Below are positions 1 through 8,790 of a DNA stretch of 64,000 nt, in pieces. The stretch comes from Arthrobacter sp. UM1 (GTDB taxonomy: Bacteria > Actinomycetota > Actinomycetes > Actinomycetales > Micrococcaceae). The DNA lies in the NCBI RefSeq assembly GCF_020483305.1, contig NZ_JACWAB010000009.1, forward strand, positions 1 to 64,000. Reading direction: 5' to 3'. Position 1 is the first letter of the stretch. Each line of letters starts with the position of its first letter. The position numbers and the translations under genes are program-made. The notes under the pieces were generated by a model. That model had not been told where the DNA came from and did no database searches. It was given only the letters and a program-made list of their open reading frames with translations.

Positions 1-388
1 CCTTGGTCCGCACGCCGTCTTTGCCGGCGGCGATGACGCGGTGGGTGTGGGTCTCGGTCGCGCCCGCTTGGCTGAAGGAGACGATGTCGTTCTTCTTGAG
101 GTCGGCGACCTGGGCGGGAGCGGTGAGCACGAGGGAGCCGACAGGGGCGGCTGTGCCCATGGAGGGCGTCTCCATGATGAAGGCCCTCAGGCCGAGCAGT
201 GCGCCGACGAGGACGGTGACGCCGAACAGCGCTCCGGCGATGATGAGGGCGAGGGAGCCGGGGGAGATCCCGCGGCCGGGTCGAGCGGGCTCCTCGGGGG
301 AAGGAGCCTCGGGTTCCTCAGGGCCGAGGAGGCGAGCCGGGGATGATGCTTTCGCTTCGTCGTCGACCCCAGGGGATGAATGGGTCAT
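1..388 (-). CDS. SipW-type signal peptidase I, 3' part outside window
   Basis: Membrane serine protease that would cleave signal peptides of exported proteins. The 129 visible residues show an acidic, Pro-rich cytoplasmic start (about 1-45), one membrane span (about 46-68), the catalytic-Ser motif TPSMG with Ser76, and THTHRVI with a candidate His base at 116. A Ser/His pair instead of Ser/Lys is the mark of the SipW/archaeal branch of family S26. The long acidic N-terminal tail is unlike short Bacillus SipW. It lies downstream of a gene whose product has a SipW-cognate signal peptide, so the two probably form an enzyme-substrate unit. The C-terminal part is not in the window. Confidence 0.8.
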   Translation of the reverse strand, partial: MTHSSPGVDDEAKASSPARLLGPEEPEAPSPEEPARPGRGISPGSLALIIAGALFGVTVLVGALLGLRAFIMETPSMGTAAPVGSLVLTAPAQVADLKKNDIVSFSQAGATETHTHRVIAAGKDGVRTK

Positions 389-420
389 CTGACTGTTCTC
401 TCAGAGAGTTCGCTGAAGGG

Positions 421-460
421 ACAGCGGACGCCGGCCCGGGGGAGTGCCGGCGTCCGCTGT
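421..460 (-). terminator. GC-rich hairpin between exported protein and signal peptidase
   Basis: Perfect 15-bp inverted repeat (ACAGCGGACGCCGGC and its complement) with a 10-nt loop, placed right after the stop of the exported-protein gene and 33 nt before the signal peptidase start. There is no U-tract after it, so it may be an attenuator or mRNA-stabilising stem that lowers protease expression relative to substrate, and not a full terminator. Confidence 0.5.
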
Positions 461-482
461 GCCCCTCTGCGAAAGGGTGAAA

Positions 483-1094
483 CTAGGCCGTGTAGGTCCA
501 GGTCAGCGGCTGCGAGATCTGACCGCCGGCGGAGGCCGTGGTGGCGGAGGCCGGGAGCGTCGTCGTGATCTGGTAGTTGTTCGCAGCGCCGGCAGCCGGT
601 GCCGTGAGGCTGATCGGGCCCTTGGCGGCGAGCGCCGCGGCGGTGCCGGACCAGATCTGCGTGCCGTTCTCCGTGATGACGATCTGCATCTGGGAGCAGA
701 GGTCGATCGTCGTCGGGTTGTTGGTGCAGTTGCCCGGGGTGAGCGTGGCGGCCGTGGCGTTGACGGTGCCCGTGTTCTTGAGCGTGATCTGCGTGGAGAC
801 CGACTGGCCCGGGGACATGGCCGTGTTGCCGCCGTACTTGTTGATCGTGGCGCAGGTGGCGGCGTTGTTGGTGCCGTCCGTGGACGTGCAGGTCACGGCA
901 GCGCCCGTGGAGTCCTTGCCCGTCTCCTGCATGACGAGGGAGCCGGCGCCGGCGGTGTTGTTGCTGTTCGTGATGGACGCGGTGTACGCGCCGAGGGAGC
1001 CGGTGAAGAGGCTGGCCGCGAGGGCGGTGGTGCCGAGGGCGGCGGGGACCATCCAGCTGGCGCGGCGGCGGTTCTTCGGGGAGATGCTGTTCAT
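483..1094 (-). CDS. SipW-dependent exported protein (TasA/camelysin-like)
   Basis: Small secreted protein of 203 residues. The N-terminus (RRRASWMVPAALGTTALAAS, then FTGSLGAYTAS) matches the SipW-cognate class of signal peptides: a basic start, an Ala-rich core, then a small-residue cleavage region and a Thr/Asn/Ser-rich mature chain. Four Cys residues in the mature part could form two disulfides. The body is predicted beta-rich and resembles TasA/CalY-like surface fibre or matrix subunits, but I see no strong family motif beyond the signal. The neighbouring SipW-type peptidase supports processing by that enzyme. Whether it polymerises into fibres is inference. Confidence 0.65.
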   Translation of the reverse strand: MNSISPKNRRRASWMVPAALGTTALAASLFTGSLGAYTASITNSNNTAGAGSLVMQETGKDSTGAAVTCTSTDGTNNAATCATINKYGGNTAMSPGQSVSTQITLKNTGTVNATAATLTPGNCTNNPTTIDLCSQMQIVITENGTQIWSGTAAALAAKGPISLTAPAAGAANNYQITTTLPASATTASAGGQISQPLTWTYTA

Positions 1095-1311
1095 GGGGGA
1101 TCCTCAGACGTGGGGGAGGGATGAAGACGAGCCGTGAGGCCCAGCGCAGGCGGGTATTCCTTGCGCTGAAGTCAAATCCTACACCACATCAGTTCATTTC
1201 GGAAAGGCCTCCGAACTATGTGACGTCCGCCATGCGCCCTCTGCGGACGCCCGCGCGCTCCCCGAGGAAGCCGGCGGGCGGGCCGTCCGCGGAGGCGGCC
1301 CGCTGAACGCC

Positions 1312-2145
1312 TCAGACGGCGAAGCCGCCCTGCCAGAACGAGTCGAAGGGCAGGCTCCCGCCCGTGACGCGGTGCCGGATGCCGGCGGTGACGAACTCCT
1401 TCGCCGTCGCCGCCGCCTCGAACGGCGTGGCGCCCTTGGCGAGCTCGGCCGTCACGGCCGCCGCGAGCGAGCACCCGGCGCCGGAGACGGGGACGTCCCC
1501 GACCTTCTCGGCGGAGAGGACCTCGAGGCGCTCGCCGTCGTAGAACACGTCCACGGCCTCGCGGCCCTCGAGCCGCACGCCGCCCTTGGCGAGGACCACG
1601 GCCCCCGCGGAGTCGTAGATGCGGCGCGCGGCCTCCTTGAGGTCCTCGACCGAGTCGATCGAGTCCATGCCGGAGAGGGCCGTGGCCTCGAAGTGGTTGG
1701 GCGTCACGAAGTCCGCGAGCGGGAGGATCTCCGCCTTGAGCGCCTGGTCCGTGTCCAGGGCGTGGCCGGGCTCCTGGCCCTTGCAGATGAGGACCGGGTC
1801 CAGGACGAGGTTCTTCGGGGCGTGCTCGCGCAGCGCCGTCGCCACCGTGCGGATCGTGTCCGGGGAGCCGAGCATGCCGATCTTGACCGCGTCGTGCTCG
1901 AACGCAGCGAAGTCCGTCTGCAGCTGCTGGGCGATCACGTCCTGCGGGAGCGGGAAGACGCGGTGGTCCCACTCGTTCTCGGGATCGAAGGACACGATCA
2001 CCGTGAGGGCCAGCGAGCCGAAGACGCCGAGCGCCTGGAACGTCTTGAGGTCGGCCTGGGCGCCCGCTCCGCCGGTCGCCTCGGAGCCGGCGATGGTCAG
2101 TGCGTGCGCGGGGACGGAGAATGCAGGCTGAGTCATACTGCACAT
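1312..2145 (-). CDS. pdxK: Pyridoxine/pyridoxal (HMP) kinase, ThiD family
   Basis: Cytoplasmic ATP-dependent kinase of vitamin B6 alcohols or hydroxymethylpyrimidine, ribokinase superfamily. [20 protein letters not shown] near the N-terminus and the [12 protein letters not shown] segment are typical of the Gram-positive PdxK/ThiD2 group. Near the C-terminus the usual GTGD catalytic motif is replaced by [10 protein letters not shown], with the Cys that in this group contacts the pyridoxal aldehyde. 277 residues is the normal length. It stands alone with no thi genes beside it, which favours B6 salvage over thiamine synthesis. An in-frame ATG three codons later (2136) is an equal start candidate. 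Neither has a clear ribosome binding site. Confidence 0.8.
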   Translation of the reverse strand: MCSMTQPAFSVPAHALTIAGSEATGGAGAQADLKTFQALGVFGSLALTVIVSFDPENEWDHRVFPLPQDVIAQQLQTDFAAFEHDAVKIGMLGSPDTIRTVATALREHAPKNLVLDPVLICKGQEPGHALDTDQALKAEILPLADFVTPNHFEATALSGMDSIDSVEDLKEAARRIYDSAGAVVLAKGGVRLEGREAVDVFYDGERLEVLSAEKVGDVPVSGAGCSLAAAVTAELAKGATPFEAAATAKEFVTAGIRHRVTGGSLPFDSFWQGGFAV

Positions 2146-2323
2146 TCAACACCGAGGCCCGTGGCTTCGCGACCCCGTCTCGTCCTGCGCCGTGAAGTCC
2201 TGGGGCATGGAACGCCGTCAAGCGCCGTGAAGCCCTGCCCGGCCGCACGCCGTAAAATGGCCAGACCGCCTGTCCCCGCCCTGACGGGCGGACCGTCTCC
2301 GCCGACCACGAGAGAGCGTGCCC

Positions 2324-3805
2324 GTGAATTCCCCTCTGCCCGTCCGCATCGAGGAGCGCACGGTCCGGATCGAGGACCCGCTGTCCGCGACCCTGGCCCT
2401 GCGCGAGCGCTACGGCGACGACCGCGTCTTCCTCCTCGAGTCCCTCTCCGGCCCCATGGCCGACCGCCGGGCCAGCCTCATGGGCCTCACGGGCCTCCTC
2501 GAGGTGACCGTCTGGCGCGGGCGCGTGGAGGTCACCGGACACGAGGGGCTCGTCCGGCTCGCCCGCACCCGCCTCGAGGACGCGGGCGTCATGACGGGAG
2601 AGGGCGTCCTCACCTCGGACGAGGCGCTCTGGGAGCTTCCGCGGGCTCTCGACGCGATGGCGGACTTCCCCCGCTCGGCCGAGTCCTTCGGCTTCGGCGT
2701 CATGGCGTTCTACGGATACGACGCGGTCCGCTACATCGAGCAGCTGCCCCGCGTCATCCAGGACGCCGAGCACCCCGTGCCGGACGCGGCCTTCAGCCTG
2801 GTCCACGCCCTCGTCTCCTGCAGCCCCGAGGGCGGGGAGGGGCGCGTCAGCGTCGCCTCGGCGGACCTCTGGCCGGAGCTCGACGTCGACGCCCTCCTCG
2901 CCGTGCTGGCCGAGGCCCCGGGCGGACTTCCGGAGCTGCCGCAGGTGCCCGAACCCCAGGCCGTTCGGGATGAGATGACGGAGGACCAGTTCCTCGCCCT
3001 CGCGGACCGCTGCCTCGAGCACATCCGCGTCGGGGACATCTACCAGGTGCAGCTCGGCCACGAGATCACCGTGGAGAGCCAGATCGAGCCCGTCCACGTC
3101 TACCGGCGTCTGCGGGAGCGGAACCCCTCGCCGTACATGAGCCTCATCCCCATCGCGGGCCGCACGATGCTCTCGGCCTCGCCGGAGCTGTTCGTGCGCG
3201 TGGAGGGGCGCGAGGCCACGATGCGGCCCATCGCCGGCACCGCGCGCCGCTCCATGACGGGGGACGAGGCGGTGGACCGCGCGGCGAACGACCAGGCCAC
3301 GGCAGACCTCCTCGCGGACCCCAAGGAGCGGGCCGAGCACATCATGCTCGTGGACCTCTGCCGCAACGACATGGGCCGCGTCTCCGTGCCGATGACCGTC
3401 CGGGTCCCGGACCTCATGGTCATCGAGACGTACTCCCACATGTTCCACATCGTCTCCAACGTGGTCTCCGGGCTGCGGGAGGGGGCGGACGTCTACGACA
3501 TCATCCGGGCCTGCTTCCCGGCCGGCACCATGACGGGCGCGCCCAAGGTCCGGGCGATGGAGATCATCGAGTCCATCGAGCTCTCCCGCCGCGGCTACTA
3601 CGCGGGAGCGTTCGGCCTCATCGGCTTCGGCGGGTGGACCATCCTGGGGCTCGCCATCCGCATGACGGTCTTCTCTGAGGGCGCCTACACGCTGCGCGCC
3701 TCGGCCGGGATCGTCGCCGACTCCGTCCCCGCGAGCGAGTGGCGGGAGACCCTGACCAAGCTCGGGGCGACCTACTGGGCCGTGACCGGGAAGGAGATCC
3801 TGTGA
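2324..3805 (+). CDS. Anthranilate/aminodeoxychorismate synthase component I
   Basis: Chorismate-binding synthase subunit that uses ammonia from the next gene's amidotransferase. The chorismate-binding domain fills the C-terminal half: MRPIAGTARR, EHIMLVDLCRNDMGRVS, FPAGTMTGAPKVRAMEII and a closing RASAGIVADS block. PIAGT (Ala, not the Lys of PabB's PIKGT) points to the anthranilate (TrpE) reaction. Yet no trpDCFBA genes are near and the usual DLGRND reads DLCRND, so it may serve another anthranilate-using or folate pathway. The reading frame is open from GTG 2318, but GAGAGAG at 2310-2316 is well spaced only from GTG 2324, which I chose. It overlaps the next gene by 4 bases. Confidence 0.8.
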   Translation: MNSPLPVRIEERTVRIEDPLSATLALRERYGDDRVFLLESLSGPMADRRASLMGLTGLLEVTVWRGRVEVTGHEGLVRLARTRLEDAGVMTGEGVLTSDEALWELPRALDAMADFPRSAESFGFGVMAFYGYDAVRYIEQLPRVIQDAEHPVPDAAFSLVHALVSCSPEGGEGRVSVASADLWPELDVDALLAVLAEAPGGLPELPQVPEPQAVRDEMTEDQFLALADRCLEHIRVGDIYQVQLGHEITVESQIEPVHVYRRLRERNPSPYMSLIPIAGRTMLSASPELFVRVEGREATMRPIAGTARRSMTGDEAVDRAANDQATADLLADPKERAEHIMLVDLCRNDMGRVSVPMTVRVPDLMVIETYSHMFHIVSNVVSGLREGADVYDIIRACFPAGTMTGAPKVRAMEIIESIELSRRGYYAGAFGLIGFGGWTILGLAIRMTVFSEGAYTLRASAGIVADSVPASEWRETLTKLGATYWAVTGKEIL

Positions 3806-4401
3806 AGACCGTCCTCATCGACCCGTTCGACAGCTTCACCCACGTCATCGAGCAGTACCTGGCCGGGATCGGCGCGGAGCCCGTCGTCGTGCGCTCCCAC
3901 CCGGAGAACGCGGCGCGCGTCGAGGAGATGGTGCCCGACGTGCTCGTCCTGGGGCCCGGCCCGGGCCACCCGCTCGAGTCCGGGCACGTGGAGCTCATCA
4001 AGGCGTTCGAGGGGCGCATCCCGATCATGGGCGTGTGTCTCGGCCTGCAGGCGATCGGGTGCCGGTTCGGGGCCACGGTCTCGCCGGCGGCGAACATCAT
4101 GCACGGCCGCACCTCGGAGATCTCGCACGACGGCAAGGGCATGTTCGCGCTGTCCCCGAACCCTCAGACGGTGACGCGGTACCACTCGCTCATCATCGAG
4201 GACGCCACGCTCCCGGAGGAGCTCGAGGTGACGGCGAGGTCCGTGGACGACGACTACATCATGGGCGTCCGCCACCGTTCGCTGCCGATCGAGGCGGTCC
4301 AGTTCCACCCGGAGTCCATCACGACGGACGAGGGCCTCAACCTGTTCCGCGCCTTCTACCGGAGCTATGTGCCGGGCTTCGAGGAGAAGCAGGGGACGTA
4401 G
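3802..4401 (+). CDS. Anthranilate/ADC synthase glutamine amidotransferase subunit
   Basis: Class-I glutamine amidotransferase of 199 residues that releases ammonia for the upstream synthase subunit. It shows the nucleophile elbow GVCLGLQAIG with catalytic Cys, the oxyanion motif GPGPGHP, and the His-Glu part of the triad in QFHPESI. The GTG start overlaps the upstream stop (GTGA) and has AAGGAGA 5 bases before it, so the two subunits are translationally coupled, as expected for a 1:1 complex. TrpG and PabA cannot be separated by motif. The gene ends close to a large inverted repeat that likely stops transcription. Confidence 0.85.
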   Translation: MKTVLIDPFDSFTHVIEQYLAGIGAEPVVVRSHPENAARVEEMVPDVLVLGPGPGHPLESGHVELIKAFEGRIPIMGVCLGLQAIGCRFGATVSPAANIMHGRTSEISHDGKGMFALSPNPQTVTRYHSLIIEDATLPEELEVTARSVDDDYIMGVRHRSLPIEAVQFHPESITTDEGLNLFRAFYRSYVPGFEEKQGT

Positions 4402-4446
4402 GGCTCCCGTCTCCAGTCGGGGAGGGGCTGCACCGAGGCCCCCCCC

Positions 4447-4506
4447 GATTTGTGGCGCGTTTCGTGCGATTTCGGCCCGGTTTTCGCACGAAAAGCGCCA
4501 CAAATC
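4447..4506. repeat. Long inverted repeat, copy 1 (likely bidirectional terminator)
   Basis: Two 23-nt arms (left begins GATTTGTGGCGCGTTTCG) with one mismatch flank a 14-nt loop containing CGGCCCGG. It sits between two convergent genes, where a bidirectional terminator is expected. A near-identical copy lies at 7031-7087 and a same-architecture, different-sequence relative at 13268-13327. Confidence 0.85.
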
Positions 4507-4524
4507 CTGTGGAGTCGGGCTGGG

Positions 4525-6850
4525 CTACTTCTGGGAGAGGTTGTCGATGAGGATGTCGTCCCCCACCGGCCTGGTGCCCCCTGAGGCGATGGTGGTGTCC
4601 GTGAAGACGCCTCCCCGTGTCGTCCGCGGCAGACTGGAATACAGCTTTCCGTTGATGTTGAACTCGCTCCCGCTGCCGTTGCTGTACACGGAGAAGTAGC
4701 TCCAGCGGTTCATCGGCACTGTTCCGGCGCGCGCGACGACGATCCAGGTTTTGCCGTCGTATCGCCGCACCGAGCCGTCCGGGAAGATGCCGAGGTGCAT
4801 GCCCCGCTGCACGCTCCCGTTGGGCATCCGCACATTCTGGGTGATGGTCATCGCCGTGGTCAGCGTGGACGGCCTGACGTGGAAGCCGGTGGATGTCTTC
4901 CAGGTCGGATCGATCTGCTTCACCAGGCGCGGAATGGCGGTTGGGCTGCCGTCCAGGATGCGGATGGCGTTCATGCTCTCGAACCCCTTCCCCGCCTCGG
5001 TCAGAACGCTTGCGCCGGAGCCGGTTCCCAGAGCGCTGACGGCCGCTGGAGGCATGCCGGGAACGTCGTTCTCGAACGTCTCATGGTCCGTGTACACCCG
5101 CATCTCGGACACGAGAGCCTGGACTGCGGCGGAGCTGGAGACCCGGATGTAGCGGGCCCGGATGGGTGCGAAGCTGCGGTCTGTCAGAGCCCGGTAGGCG
5201 TCGGAGCGCGCCCACGAGGCGGCGCCGGTCCAGCGGGCGCCGTCGGCGGAGAGCTCGAGGCCGGCGCTCGCGCCCGTCGTCGGCATCGCCAGGCCGACTC
5301 CGCGGACCATGTACGGCTTGCCGAGATCGAAGGTGAAGGTGCCCGTGCCCGTCGAGGAGACGAGTCCCGCGTCCGGCTCGACGGACGAGTCCGCGATGCC
5401 CTCCGCCCGGGAGCTCGCGGTCAGCGCGCCCGTGAAGGTGTTCTGGGTCAGCCGCATGAGCCCGAGCCGCATCCCGGCGGCGAGGTTCACGGTCTGGCCG
5501 TCGGCCGGGGTCAGGTGGAACGGCTGGGAGAAGATCCCGGAGGCGCGGCTCGGCCCGTCCTGCTGGGTGTAGCACCAGTTGGAGCCGAGGTCGCCGAAGA
5601 GGCGGTAGTGGTTGGGCGAGCCGGTGCTGGCGAGGGACGTGTAACCGGAGCTGCGGATGTCCGCCGAGGCGGAGGAAGCGGCCCACGCGTCCCCGGTCCC
5701 GTCGTTCGAGACAAGGATCTGGTTGTAGGGCCGGCCCACGCTGAGGAGGAGCTGGCCGGTCGCGGCTCGGAGCAGATGCGGATCGGAGGAGCCCGTCTGC
5801 ACGCCCGGGATGGCCACCTGCTTGGGGCGGGACCAGGTGCGGCCGAGGTCGTCGGACACCGCGGTGGCCACGCTCGTGTTCCCCTGCGAGGAGCCCTGGC
5901 AGACGCTCGGGTTGATGGCGCCGGCCATCCGGTATGCCACGACGAGCTGTCCGCGGGAGTTGAACTCCACGGTGGGCTCGGTGACGCCCTCGCCCCACGT
6001 GAGCAGCCGGGCGCCGATCTCGGAGACGCCCGTCCAGGTCCGGCCCTGGTCCGAGCTCGAGAGGAGGAACGAGGACCAGCGGCTGTCGCCGGTCTTGTGC
6101 GCGTAGGCCGTGGCGAGCCAGCGGCCGTCCGGCGCGATGACGATGCTGCGGTGGAAGTACAGGTCCGCGAGCGACCAGGGGACCCGGACAGCTCCCGCCG
6201 CGGTTCTCCAGCTCGCCCCGTTGTCCTTCGAGGTCCAGTAGCGGGTGGTGAAGCGCTGGAGCGAGACGTCCGGCTCCGGCTCGTACGGGGGCTTCGTGCC
6301 GTCCGGGTTCGTGGTGTCGGAGAGGCTCGGGGGCTCGTCGTTGCCGCCGACGCCCGGCTGCTCGAGCACGGGCCCCGGCGTGGCGCTGATGGGGCTCGGA
6401 GGCGTGCTCGTCGACGACGTGCGGAAGTTGACCGAGTAGAGGAGTCCCGTCTTGGTGCGCACGGTGTTCGTCATGGGGACGGCCTGGCTGAGGCTGGTCC
6501 ACGTGGCGCCGCCGTCCGTGGACCGCTTGGTCTGCAGCTTCTCCGCAACACTGCCCGAGTCCATGTTGACGTTGTAGGACATGAGCAGGGTTCGGGCGGA
6601 GCCGCTCCCGGACGGGAAGGACGTCACGAACGGGAACTGGCGGTACTCCTGCGCGGCGGCGACCTCCGGCGTGCTGTCCGTGCTCACCTGGGACGGGTCC
6701 AGGACGGTCCGGGGCCCGACCACCGGGCGTGGCGCGGGAGCGGTGTCGCGGCTGTCCACGGCGGACGCGGCGGAGGCGGTCAGGGAGAGGACGACGACGG
6801 CGGCCGCGGTGAGGCGGGCGCGGCTCAGTCCGGGGGGGGGGGTGGTTCAT
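4525..6850 (-). CDS. Exported Asp-box (sialidase-fold) glycosidase-like protein, frame shifted in a C11 tract
   Basis: Likely secreted beta-propeller enzyme acting on host or environmental glycans. Four Asp boxes are visible (STDGGATWT, SKDNGASWR, SSDQGRTWT, SDDLGRTWS), followed by a discoidin-like segment (about residues 450-560 of the chain) and a C-terminal LamG/concanavalin-like domain ending DDILIDNLSQ. The ATG at 6850 has GGAG six bases upstream but enters an 11-C run and continues in the wrong frame. With 10 C the product would begin MNHPPPGLSRARLTAAAVVV, a good signal peptide that runs straight into the propeller frame. In the sequence as given only the chain from about 6828 is in frame, without ATG/GTG/TTG until after the signal. 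The exact substrate (sialic acid or other) cannot be read. Confidence 0.8.
6832..6842. repeat. Homopolymer of 11 G (C on the coding strand) within the 5' coding region
   Basis: Mononucleotide tract located four codons into the exported Asp-box gene. Tract length decides whether ATG 6850 is in frame with the signal peptide and enzyme. Length 10 (or 7, 13) gives full-length product and length 11 gives an off state. Confidence 0.9.
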
Positions 6851-6937
6851 GCGGTGCTCCGGGGAGGGGCGGCGGGGGCAGGGGAGCGAGCCGCTTCGAG
6901 GGGGACTCAGGAGAGCAGCGCGGGATCCTTGAAATGA

Positions 6938-6965
6938 ATTATATTCATGAAATCCAGCAGGTCAT
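6938..6965 (-). promoter_or_regulatory. Promoter of the Asp-box gene with overlapping palindrome
   Basis: On the minus strand a perfect TATAAT (6938-6943) is preceded by a 16-nt spacer and ATGACC. The -10 is embedded in ATGAAT-TAT-ATTCAT (6934-6948), a 6-bp inverted repeat that could be an operator. This is the most AT-rich spot nearby. The leader to ATG 6850 would be about 80 nt. Confidence 0.6.
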
Positions 6966-7030
6966 TCGCAGCTTCTCTGCCGCTTCCGGCTTCTCTGCCG
7001 CTTCAGCCGTCCCGGCCTTCTGCGCGCGCG

Positions 7031-7087
7031 TTGTGGCGCGTTTCGTGCGATTTCGGCCCGGTTTTCGCACGAAACGCGCCACAAATC
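7031..7087. repeat. Long inverted repeat, copy 2
   Basis: Perfect 20-bp arms beginning TTGTGGCGCGTTTCGTGCGA with the same 14-nt loop as the copy at 4447-4506. About 56 nt are shared with one difference, which here restores perfect pairing. It lies downstream of the HAD gene's opposite-strand end, just past the sialidase-like promoter. Confidence 0.85.
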
Positions 7088-7118
7088 GAGAGGGGGGGGC
7101 GAGTGGGGGTGGGGGCCC

Positions 7119-7943
7119 CTAGGCCTCCAGCGCGTCCACGGCCTCGGTGAGGAAGGCGAGGCCGGCGTCGTCGTGCAGGAGGCCCTCGTAGGTGATGACC
7201 TCGTACGGCTTGCCCTCGGGGACGCCGTCCGAGGGGCGCACGTCCACGTGCGCCACCTCGAGGCCGAGCTCGTGGAGGCGGTCCGCCATCGCGTAGTCGG
7301 TGCGGGAGTCGCCGACGGTGCGCCAGACGAAGCCGGCCGGGTCCACGCCGTCCGCGCGCAGGAGCTCCAGCGCCCGGTCCGTCCCGAAGGCCTTGCCGAG
7401 GCGGTTGTCCTCGATGTCGGTGGAGATGATGGTCGGATCGATCCGGACCCGCTCCGAGAGGCCGTGCCGCTCCAGGAGGGCCGCCGCCTGCTGGTCGAAT
7501 CCGGCCTGGGCGCGGACGTAGAGCTCGTTGCGCACGTCGGTGTTCTGCTCCACGGAGATCATGGCGCGCTTCGTCTCGTCGTAGAACATGAGGTCCGAGT
7601 GCTCCGCGGCGAGCGCCCGCACCTCGTCCCGGAGGGACTCCGGCAGGCGCATCGCATCGTCCACGTGGAGCTCGACGGACTCGGGAGTCGTCACCGAGAA
7701 CCACGTGGCGCCCTTCTCGCAGACGGCGTGGACCGAGGCCTCCGCGCCGAGCCCCCGGCTGTAGAGCTCGGGCAGGACCGTCTGGGACACGAAGGCGTCC
7801 GAGCGCCCGGTGTTGAAGGCGATCGGCGAGCCGGCCCGGGCGAGGACGGCGAGCGCCTCGGCGATCTCAGGGCGCACGGAGCGGGAGACGGGGGAGGCGA
7901 TGGGGCCGTCGACGTCGAGGAGAAGGGCGTATCGGGGGCTCAT
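7119..7943 (-). CDS. HAD-superfamily hydrolase (Cof-like)
   Basis: Soluble phosphatase-type protein of 274 residues. Motif I is LLDVDGPI with nucleophile Asp10 and Asp12. Motif II is the FNTGRS segment, and GDSRTDYAMAD near residue 220 supplies the Mg-binding acidic motif typical of the Cof/IIB branch with a large C2 cap. The substrate is unknown. The DxDGP variant is seen in sugar-phosphate or trehalose-phosphate-type members, but I see nothing decisive. The start is leaderless (TACGAT six bases before ATG). It is monocistronic between an inverted repeat and a divergent gene. Confidence 0.75.
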   Translation of the reverse strand: MSPRYALLLDVDGPIASPVSRSVRPEIAEALAVLARAGSPIAFNTGRSDAFVSQTVLPELYSRGLGAEASVHAVCEKGATWFSVTTPESVELHVDDAMRLPESLRDEVRALAAEHSDLMFYDETKRAMISVEQNTDVRNELYVRAQAGFDQQAAALLERHGLSERVRIDPTIISTDIEDNRLGKAFGTDRALELLRADGVDPAGFVWRTVGDSRTDYAMADRLHELGLEVAHVDVRPSDGVPEGKPYEVITYEGLLHDDAGLAFLTEAVDALEA

Positions 7944-7949
7944 GCGTTC

Positions 7950-7955
7950 ATCGTA
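7950..7955 (-). promoter_or_regulatory. -10 box of a leaderless promoter
   Basis: TACGAT followed by exactly six bases and the ATG of the HAD hydrolase, so transcription should begin at the start codon. Confidence 0.5.
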
Positions 7956-8095
7956 TGACCACCTGACCGGCCAGCGGCAGGGGACTCGCCCGGAGGGGGA
8001 GCGCGCGGGGCTGGGACTCAGGGTCGAGACCTACAATAGGCGTGACAGAGAGTCTCCTGCCCGCGCCCCGAACCGAAAGCCTGAGCCGAAGCACC

Positions 8096-8767
8096 GTGTC
8101 CGATCAGTCTCATTCCCCCTCCGAGCCCTCCGGGGCCGGCTCCTCAGCGCGCTCCGGCGCGCCGCAGCGGGACCTCTCGAGCCTGCCTGCCGAGTATTCG
8201 GCCTCGGCGCCGCGGGACGGGCGGAAGCGCCGCGAGACCGGCCGGGAGCGCGCTGAGCGGTACCGCCGGAAGCGGAAGAACCAGTTCATCGGCGTGATCG
8301 TGTTCTCGGTGCTCGTGCTCGCCGCCGTCGTGCTCGCCGTCATCGTCAACCGCGTCACGGACGCGCGCCACGCGCAGCAGGACCCCCTGGCCAAGAACGT
8401 CTGCACGGACTCGGTCACGCCCTCGGACCCCCAGCAGGCCACCGTCAACGTGTTCAACATGACCACCAAGACCGGCATGGCCTCGGACATCGCGGACAAG
8501 TTCCGGGAGCGCCACTTCAAGGTGGGTGCGGTGGGCAACTACTCGGGCTCGCTGACGATGCCCGGGCGGACGTCGGTGACGGCTGTGGTCCGAGCGAAGT
8601 CCTCGGCGCTGCCGCAGGCGCTCGCCGTGCAGCGGCAGCTCCCGGACTCGGTGTTCCAGGAGGACGAGAAGCGCACGAGCGGCACGGTGGACGTCTTCCT
8701 CATCGACCAGGTTCCGAGCCTCAACGAGCACGTGGACAAGAGCCCGGGAGGCCTCGTCTGCAAGTAG
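8096..8767 (+). CDS. LytR C-terminal-domain membrane protein
   Basis: Bitopic membrane protein: a Ser/Pro/Arg-rich cytoplasmic N-terminus, one span (FIGVIVFSVLVLAAVVLAVI), then an extracellular LytR_C domain starting at ATVNVFNMTTKTGMASDIAD with the family pattern of a hydrophobic strand, a small turn and an A-x-x-(I/L) helix. LytR_C domains accompany LytR-CpsA-Psr wall-polymer ligases, but here the catalytic LCP domain is absent. Two Cys (in KNVCTDSV and the C-terminal GLVCK) could pair. GTG 8042 is an alternative start, but TACAAT at 8032-8037 lies only four bases upstream of it. The GTG at 8096, with CCGAAG before it, leaves a sensible leader. Confidence 0.7.
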   Translation: MSDQSHSPSEPSGAGSSARSGAPQRDLSSLPAEYSASAPRDGRKRRETGRERAERYRRKRKNQFIGVIVFSVLVLAAVVLAVIVNRVTDARHAQQDPLAKNVCTDSVTPSDPQQATVNVFNMTTKTGMASDIADKFRERHFKVGAVGNYSGSLTMPGRTSVTAVVRAKSSALPQALAVQRQLPDSVFQEDEKRTSGTVDVFLIDQVPSLNEHVDKSPGGLVCK

Positions 8768-8790
8768 GGCCTCGACGGCACGCAGGCGCC

